Shown: in pieces, positions 58,055 through 64,000 of the stretch
How positions within the stretch are numbered: the first letter of the stretch is position 1
Layout of the letters: every line of letters starts with the position of its first letter
NCBI GenBank assembly: GCA_027531565.1
Contig: JAPZSB010000007.1
Coordinates: 124,001-188,000, forward strand
Origin: Beijerinckiaceae bacterium
GTDB lineage: Bacteria > Pseudomonadota > Alphaproteobacteria > Rhizobiales > Beijerinckiaceae
DNA: 64,000 nt
Direction of reading: 5' to 3'
Program-made: the position numbers and the translations under genes
Notes under the pieces: model-generated
Seen by the model: only the letters and a program-made list of their open reading frames with translations
What the model was told of the DNA's origin: nothing
The model's database searches: none

Positions 58055-59755
58055 TCACAGCCGGCCGCGCAGCCTCTCGACCAGCATGTGGAGGCTGAGC
58101 CCCTGCTGTTCGGCATGCGGGGCGTGGTTCGAAGCCGGCAGACTGCCGGCGGCCCGCTCGGCGAAGACCATCCGCATCGGCATGACCAGCGCCTCGCCGA
58201 ACGCAATGGCCTCGCGGTTGCCGATGGCGGCGAGGAAGCTCAGCACATGGGCCGATGTATCCGGGAAGGCGCTGCGGATCACATCCTGGTCACGCTCGTT
58301 GGCCAGCCGCATCGCGAAGATCGTCGAGCATTGCGAGAAGATGGTCGGATCCAGCTCGCTCGGGCGCTGCGAGATCAGGCCGAGATAGCAGCCGTATTTC
58401 CGGCCCTCCTTGGCGATCCGCGCGATGGCGCGCCGCACCGGGCCGAAGGCGCTGCGCTCCTCCTGCGGGATGTAGCGATGGGCCTCCTCGCAGGCGAGAA
58501 TGACCTCGTAGCCTGCGCCGGCATGCATCGCCGTCTCGAAGGCGAAGCGCGCGAGCACGGAGACGATGGCGCTGACGACATCGGCAGGAACGCCGGCCAG
58601 CTGGAGGATCGTGATCCGCCGGACCGGATCGGCAATGCGGAAGATCTGGCGGAGCAGGTCTTCCAGCACATCGCCGGATTCGCCCTTGGCGAACATGAAC
58701 TCGAACTGCGGATCGTTCTTCAGGCTGTCGAGCCGGGTCCTCAGGCTGCGCAGGTCCGCGCGCCTGTAGCGCGGCTCGAGGCGGCCGAGATGCTCGTCGA
58801 TCGTGGCGACGATATCGCCCAGGCGATAGGGCGAAGGCGCGTCCACCGAGGTCGCCTGGTTCTCGCCCCGCAACTGGCGCTTGAGAATGCCGCTGTGGAA
58901 GGTGCTGGCCTCGGCCCGGAAGGTTTCCTTGGCCTCGGTGATGGCCTCGCGCAGGAACTCGATCTCGCCCTCCGGGGCCTCGCGGCCACGGAACAGCACA
59001 TGGGTGAATTCCTCGAAGCTGAAGAGGTAATAGGGGAAGGCCAGGGTGCGCAGGTCGAGCACCACGGCATCCCTGCCGAAAGCGGCGGCGAATTCGTTAT
59101 GCGGATCGAGAACCAGCGCCCGCAGGTTCGGGCGGGTCGCGATCGCCTCGGCCATCAGGATCGAGAAGGCGGTCGACTTGCCGACCCCGGTCGAGCCGAC
59201 CAGCGCGAAATGCTGGCGCAGCATGGCATCGAGATCGACATGCGCCTTGAGGTCGGGCGCCTGCGCCAGCGCCCCGATGACCGCGCCATGGCTGGAGCGC
59301 ACGGCATAGATCGCCTCGAGGTCATCCTGCCGGATGACATGCGCCTTCGTGCCGAGGCCCGGATAGTCGCGGATGCCGCGCCGGAAGACGGGGCGGCCCT
59401 GGCCGTCATCCTGGATCTCGCCGACCAGCTCGATCTGCACATGGGTGCGGGGCGGCAAGCCTGAAGCGGTGGCGACGCCCTCGGCCTTCATCTCGTAGAC
59501 GAAGCCGACAATACGGCTGGAGCGCCCGAGCAGCGTGATGAGACTGCCGACCGACCATCGGCCGGCACGCTCGGCCTCGATGTCCGCCGTATCCGCGAGA
59601 ATCGTGGCGCGCGCGCCGGAACAGGCGACGAGGATTCCGAGGCTGCGATCCGGCGGCTGGTCAGCCAGCCTGCGCTCGATCACGTCCAGTTCCCGCGCCA
59701 CCCGGTTCTGCATTCTCAACCCCGCCATCCTTGGCCGGCGGCTGCCTACCGGCAT
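58055..59755 (-). CDS. HerA-like ATPase (DUF87/VirB4-type)
   Basis: Walker A ALVGSTGVGKSTAFSILMAEAI, LVLDPHNEF, ILACEEAHRYIPQEE, LGLISQRPSELDPTIFSQC. Confidence 0.9.
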   Translation of the reverse strand: MPVGSRRPRMAGLRMQNRVARELDVIERRLADQPPDRSLGILVACSGARATILADTADIEAERAGRWSVGSLITLLGRSSRIVGFVYEMKAEGVATASGLPPRTHVQIELVGEIQDDGQGRPVFRRGIRDYPGLGTKAHVIRQDDLEAIYAVRSSHGAVIGALAQAPDLKAHVDLDAMLRQHFALVGSTGVGKSTAFSILMAEAIATRPNLRALVLDPHNEFAAAFGRDAVVLDLRTLAFPYYLFSFEEFTHVLFRGREAPEGEIEFLREAITEAKETFRAEASTFHSGILKRQLRGENQATSVDAPSPYRLGDIVATIDEHLGRLEPRYRRADLRSLRTRLDSLKNDPQFEFMFAKGESGDVLEDLLRQIFRIADPVRRITILQLAGVPADVVSAIVSVLARFAFETAMHAGAGYEVILACEEAHRYIPQEERSAFGPVRRAIARIAKEGRKYGCYLGLISQRPSELDPTIFSQCSTIFAMRLANERDQDVIRSAFPDTSAHVLSFLAAIGNREAIAFGEALVMPMRMVFAERAAGSLPASNHAPHAEQQGLSLHMLVERLRGRL

Positions 59756-59825
59756 CCGGCCCGTTCGCGGACGTTAGCTTGAAAAGGTTATGGAAAATCC
59801 CATTACCGACGCCATGCGGAAAATT

Positions 59826-60632
59826 TCAGCGCGCGGCATGCCGGCGCAGGATCCGCCGCTGCTGCCAGCGGAAAACCGGCGCATAGAGCGAGTGGAACAG
59901 GCCGAGCAGCCGGATCGGCCAGCCGGGCAACAGCATGAACCGGCCTGCCCGGGCGCCGTCGAGGATCGAGCGGGCTACCGCCTCGGCCGAAAGCAGGCCG
60001 CCCCCGGCGGTGATCTCGCGGGTGGCCGGCGGCTTCGTCCGGTTCTCGTGGGCATATTGCGGCGTATCCGTATCGGGCGGGCAGGCGATGCTGACGGTGA
60101 TGCCAGCCCCTTCCAGCTCGAGGCGGAGCGATTCGGCGAGGCCGCGCAGGGCGAATTTGCCGGGGCCATAGGCGGAATAGCCGGCGATGCCGACAAAGGC
60201 GGCGGCCGAGGAGACGAGCGTGATCCGGCTGCCCTCGCGCAGATGGGGCAAAGCCGCATGGACGAGATGGAGCGAACCGAAATAGTTCACCTCCATATGG
60301 AGGCGATGCGCGGCGAGCGGCGTTTCGGTGAAGAGACCCGGTTCGGCCATGCCGGCCGAGGTCACCAGCCAGTCGATCCGGCCATGGCGGGCGCCGATTG
60401 CCGCGAGCGCTTCGTCGCAGGCGGCAGCATCGGTCACATCAAGGCTGTGGGTTTCCACACATGACGCACCCTCCGCGACCAGCGCCGCGCGGGCTTCCTC
60501 GAGCAGGGCCGGACGCCGGGCGATCAGGTGGAGATGCCAGCCTTCCCGGGCGAGCAGCCGGGCCAGCGCCAGGCCAATGCCGCTTGATCCGCCGGAGATG
60601 ACCGCGACGGGAAGGCCGGATCCGCCGGCCAT
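59826..60632 (-). CDS. rkpH: Short-chain dehydrogenase (RkpH / 3-ketodihydrosphingosine reductase-like)
   Basis: VAVISGGSSGIGLALARLLA, VTSAGMAEPGLFTE, SSAAAFVGIAGYSAYGPGKFALRGL. Confidence 0.88.
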   Translation of the reverse strand: MAGGSGLPVAVISGGSSGIGLALARLLAREGWHLHLIARRPALLEEARAALVAEGASCVETHSLDVTDAAACDEALAAIGARHGRIDWLVTSAGMAEPGLFTETPLAAHRLHMEVNYFGSLHLVHAALPHLREGSRITLVSSAAAFVGIAGYSAYGPGKFALRGLAESLRLELEGAGITVSIACPPDTDTPQYAHENRTKPPATREITAGGGLLSAEAVARSILDGARAGRFMLLPGWPIRLLGLFHSLYAPVFRWQQRRILRRHAAR

Positions 60633-60636
60633 GCCA

Positions 60637-61800
60637 TCAGAACCCGCTGGCCAGGGCCGAGGCGGTCAGGGCCGGCTGGGCCGCGGTGTTGAAGAGGGCC
60701 AGAACCTTCTGGAGCTCGTTCAGCGGGGCATTCGCGATATAGACCATGTCGCGGTTCCGGACGTCGATCTTCTGCGCGAGGAAATACGAGCGCGGATCCC
60801 GCATGTTGACGCGGTAGACGACAGGCACGCGGGTATCGCGGGCCGCCAGCGCGAAATTCGGATCGAGCTGGCGGGCGATATCGGCTGATTCGTAGCGCAG
60901 CAGGAACACGCCTTCCGGATCGGAGCGGAAGTCCAGCAGGCCGCCGGCCTTGGCCAGCGCCTGTTCGAGCGTGATGCCGGCCGCATCGAACGGCACCACC
61001 GCGTTGCGACCGGTCGCGCCGAAGGCCGAGAAGGTCTGCGGTTCGCGGATCACGGTGAGGACATCGCTCGGATGGGCGAAGATGTTCTCGGACGGGTTCT
61101 GGATCAGACGCTGCATCGGAACGGTGACCGAGCGGCCGCCGCGCTGCAGGGTAACGAAGGTTTCATGCGCCGGAGCGCGGATGCCGCCAGCCGTGGCCAC
61201 CACATCGAGGATGCGCTCGCCGCGGACCGAGAGCGGCACGCGGGCGCCGGCTGTAACCTCGCCGAGGACGGTGACGGAATTCGAGAAGCCGCGCGGCACC
61301 GTGACCAGGACCTGCGGTTCGATGGCCTTGCCGGTCAGGCGCTCGACGATCCGGCGCTCGACTTCCGGCGTGGTGAGGCCGGCCACGGCCACGCGCCCGG
61401 CATAGGGAACGGTGATCGAGCCGTCGCGGGCGACAACCTGCTCGGGGATGACGGCCGAACGTGCGCCGGTGGAATTGCGGTCGATGGCCGGCGAGGAGAA
61501 CAGGCCGCCCGCCGCAGCTTCCCAGATGGTGACGAGAATCGTGTCGCCGATACCGATCCGCTGCGAGGGCGGCGGCCGGCGATCGCCGAAGCTGTCATTG
61601 AAGGAACGGGCACGCGTGCCGGAGAGGATGGTGACGACTTCCTCGTTCACATCGCGCAGGATGTAGCGGATCTGGGTCTCGCTGGACGAGGCCATGGTGA
61701 CCTCGGCCGAAGTCGGACCCGAAGACGGCAGGGCCGAACATCCCGCAAGGCCGATGGCCGCGAGAACAAAGCCTGCCCAAGTCCTAGCGCTGGAAATCAT
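60637..61800 (-). CDS. Outer-membrane polysaccharide export lipoprotein, Wza/KpsD-like
   Basis: Lipobox LAGC, GDTILVTIWEAA, VPYAGRVAVAGLTTPEVERRIVERL, VTVLGEVTAGARVPLS. Confidence 0.93.
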   Translation of the reverse strand: MISSARTWAGFVLAAIGLAGCSALPSSGPTSAEVTMASSSETQIRYILRDVNEEVVTILSGTRARSFNDSFGDRRPPPSQRIGIGDTILVTIWEAAAGGLFSSPAIDRNSTGARSAVIPEQVVARDGSITVPYAGRVAVAGLTTPEVERRIVERLTGKAIEPQVLVTVPRGFSNSVTVLGEVTAGARVPLSVRGERILDVVATAGGIRAPAHETFVTLQRGGRSVTVPMQRLIQNPSENIFAHPSDVLTVIREPQTFSAFGATGRNAVVPFDAAGITLEQALAKAGGLLDFRSDPEGVFLLRYESADIARQLDPNFALAARDTRVPVVYRVNMRDPRSYFLAQKIDVRNRDMVYIANAPLNELQKVLALFNTAAQPALTASALASGF

Positions 61801-61944
61801 CCGGTCTACCAAACCCAACCCGTCACATCGTATGCACCCTGACTACACAGTCGCACGGCGAAAGCAAATGATCCGTGACACGATTGTGGATCCCTGACGC
61901 AATTTCGCAACAGGTTTAATGCCGATTTAACCATATGAAATATA

Positions 61945-62829
61945 TTAGATTTTCTGAACAATCGGGTCGATGGAATCGTCGAGGAAGTACCAGCGGGGAA
62001 TGTTGGCGGCCACGATCGGCTCGACCTCGGCATTGAGGAAGGCGACATCGGCCAGCCGGTCCTGCAGGGGCCGTTCCGGCAAGGCGAAAGGCGCGCCGAA
62101 CCGCAGCCGGAAGCGGCAGCCGGCGACCCGTTCGCTGTGACAGATCACGAATCGCGCGCCGGTATGGCGGGAAAGCCGCGCCGCAATCGAGAGATTGCCG
62201 GCTTCATGCGGCTCCCGGCCGAAAAGCGGGCCCATCGTGCGGCCCTCACGCGCTTCGTCGGGGAAGATCATCACCACCCGATTCGCGCGCAGCCGCCGCA
62301 TCGCCTCGCGCACGCCGGACGCGTCGGGCCGGAGCAGGTCGACGCCGAATCGCTGGCGGGTCTTCACGGCCACCTCGCGCTCGAGCAGATCGTCCGGCGG
62401 CTGGTAGAACGAGGTCAGCGGAATGCCGGCCTGCTGGAAGACCGGGCCGAACGTCTCCCAGTTGCCGGTATGCAGCCCGATGGCGATGAGCGGTTCGCGG
62501 CCGGCCAGCGTGCGGAAGGATTCAAGCCCCTCGACCGCCAGCCGCCCCTCGCGCTGGAACCGGTGGATGACCGAGAACTCCGCCATGATCCGGCCGACCC
62601 CGTCGAGGAACTCGCCGATCCATGCCTCGAGCTCGGCCTCGCTCGCTCCGGGTCGGTGCCGGGCAAGATTGGCCCGGGCATTGGCGATGATTTCCGGCCG
62701 GTTGAGCCGGACGTTGCGGGTGATGCCATAGGCGCCGATATTCGAGACCCATTCGGTCGGAAGGAGGCCGAGCGCATGATAGATGGCGCGCTTGGCCCAG
62801 TATTCCGCGTTCCGTTCGCCGGTGCTCAT
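61945..62829 (-). CDS. LpxL/HtrB-like lysophospholipid acyltransferase
   Basis: GLHTGNWETFGPVFQQAGIPL, VMIFPDEAREGRTMGPLFGREP. Confidence 0.9.
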   Translation of the reverse strand: MSTGERNAEYWAKRAIYHALGLLPTEWVSNIGAYGITRNVRLNRPEIIANARANLARHRPGASEAELEAWIGEFLDGVGRIMAEFSVIHRFQREGRLAVEGLESFRTLAGREPLIAIGLHTGNWETFGPVFQQAGIPLTSFYQPPDDLLEREVAVKTRQRFGVDLLRPDASGVREAMRRLRANRVVMIFPDEAREGRTMGPLFGREPHEAGNLSIAARLSRHTGARFVICHSERVAGCRFRLRFGAPFALPERPLQDRLADVAFLNAEVEPIVAANIPRWYFLDDSIDPIVQKI

Positions 62830-62836
62830 GCGAGGC

Positions 62837-64000
62837 TCAGCGCGGATGGACCGTGACGGGCATGCCGCCGGCCGGGCGCAGCGTGAGCCGGCAGACCGGC
62901 TCGGCCACGTAGCCCGCGCGCGGCTCGACCCGGAATTTGCGGATCAGGATCGCCAGGCAGAGAATGGCCTCGGACAGGCCGAAATTCAGCCCGGCGCAGA
63001 TCCGCGGCCCGACCGAGAACGGAATGAAGGCGAAGGGATTGTAGCGCGCGTTGTTCTCGAAGCGCTCCGGCATGAAATGGGTCGGGTTGTCCCAGATATC
63101 CGGGCAGCGCTGGATCAGCCAGGGCGCGATCATCACGAGCCCGCCCTTGGCGACGGGCAGGCCACCGACCTCGTCCGCCTCGCGCGCCTGGCGCGGCAGG
63201 AGCGGCACCGGCGGATAGAGGCGCAAGGTCTCCATGATGACCGAGCGGGCATAATCGAGCTTGTCGAGATCCTCGATGGTCGGCGTGCGGCCGGGGCAAT
63301 GCGTATCGAGTTCGGCCAGCAGTTTCTGTTCCACCCAGGGCGATTTCGCCACGCAATAGAGCGCCCAGGTCAGCGTGGTTGCCGTGGTTTCATGACCGGC
63401 CATGAAGATCGTGGCCGCCTCGTTGCGCAGGGCGGTGACATCAAGGGCCAGTTCAGGGTTGCGCTGCTGGCGCTTGATCAGCAGGTCGACCATCGAGCCG
63501 GTATCGCCGTCGCCGGCGAGATGGGCGTTGATCACATCCTCGACGACCGAATGCACCATCTCGACCGACCGGCGCTTGCCCGGCCCGTGGATGACCGGCC
63601 AGCCCTCGTCCCAGCCGAGGAAATAGCCGAGATTGAAGTTGTCGATCGACTTCTGGTAGCTGGTGAAGCCCTCGATCACCCGCCGGGCCGCTGCCGCGCC
63701 GAGGTTCCGGCCGAACACGGTCTGGGCGATGATCTCGGCGGTCAGTTCGGCCATCGAGGCCGTCAGCTCGAATTCCTCGTCCGGGCGCAAGGTCTCCCAG
63801 TGCCGGGCGAAGGCCAGCGTCACCTGCTCCATCGTGACGCCGAAAGCCGGGACTCGGTTCTTGTGGACGATATCCGCCACAAGCGGGCGGCGCGTCTTCC
63901 AGATCTCGCCCTCGGAAATGAAAAGGCCGTCGCCGAGCAGCACTTCGAGCGCGCGCCGCATCTGCGGGCTCTTGCGCTCGAAATTCTGGTGCCGGGTCAC
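62837..64000 (-). CDS. Cytochrome P450 (5' end outside window)
   Basis: I-helix FMAGHETTATTLTWALY, ExxR MET L R, haem-binding FSVGPRICAGLNFGLSEA. Confidence 0.95.
   Translation of the reverse strand: MTRHQNFERKSPQMRRALEVLLGDGLFISEGEIWKTRRPLVADIVHKNRVPAFGVTMEQVTLAFARHWETLRPDEEFELTASMAELTAEIIAQTVFGRNLGAAAARRVIEGFTSYQKSIDNFNLGYFLGWDEGWPVIHGPGKRRSVEMVHSVVEDVINAHLAGDGDTGSMVDLLIKRQQRNPELALDVTALRNEAATIFMAGHETTATTLTWALYCVAKSPWVEQKLLAELDTHCPGRTPTIEDLDKLDYARSVIMETLRLYPPVPLLPRQAREADEVGGLPVAKGGLVMIAPWLIQRCPDIWDNPTHFMPERFENNARYNPFAFIPFSVGPRICAGLNFGLSEAILCLAILIRKFRVEPRAGYVAEPVCRLTLRPAGGMPVTVHPR

Overview
GC-rich alphaproteobacterial chromosome segment, probably Hyphomicrobiales/Rhizobiales (taxon inferred from synteny only). 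Left to right: (1) 0-7.7 kb: cytochrome c maturation operon ccmI-E-F-H on the minus strand between two two-component systems (FeuP/FeuQ-like upstream; OmpR-type regulator plus truncated kinase downstream). (2) 7.7-23.4 kb: a compact RcGTA-like gene transfer agent structural cluster on the minus strand (g1 to g15 plus a GH108 endolysin), interrupted between the capsid gene and g6 by an opposite-strand trypsin-like protease and a palindromic repeat. (3) 23.6-26.9 kb: type I secretion HlyD adaptor and ABC transporter. (4) 27-62.8 kb: a large ABC-transporter-dependent capsule/surface polysaccharide locus. It holds an RkpA-like reducing PKS, an RkpG-like alpha-oxoamine synthase, an RkpH-like SDR, KpsM/KpsT with two KpsE-like proteins, a Wza/KpsD-like exporter, a KpsS-like protein, GDP-deoxyhexose genes, glycosyltransferases, a WbdD-like methyltransferase-kinase and a secreted M10 metalloprotease. 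(5) An LpxL-like acyltransferase and a truncated cytochrome P450 at the right end. Best leads: a probable programmed -1 frameshift joining the two GTA tail-chaperone ORFs (slippery A-AAC-CCT directly before TAG, then a perfect 10-bp inverted repeat 5 nt downstream, with no usual start codon for the second ORF), and a predicted sphingoid-like capsule-anchor pathway alongside a WbdD-like chain terminator. All homology calls are from reading protein motifs; no database search was run.
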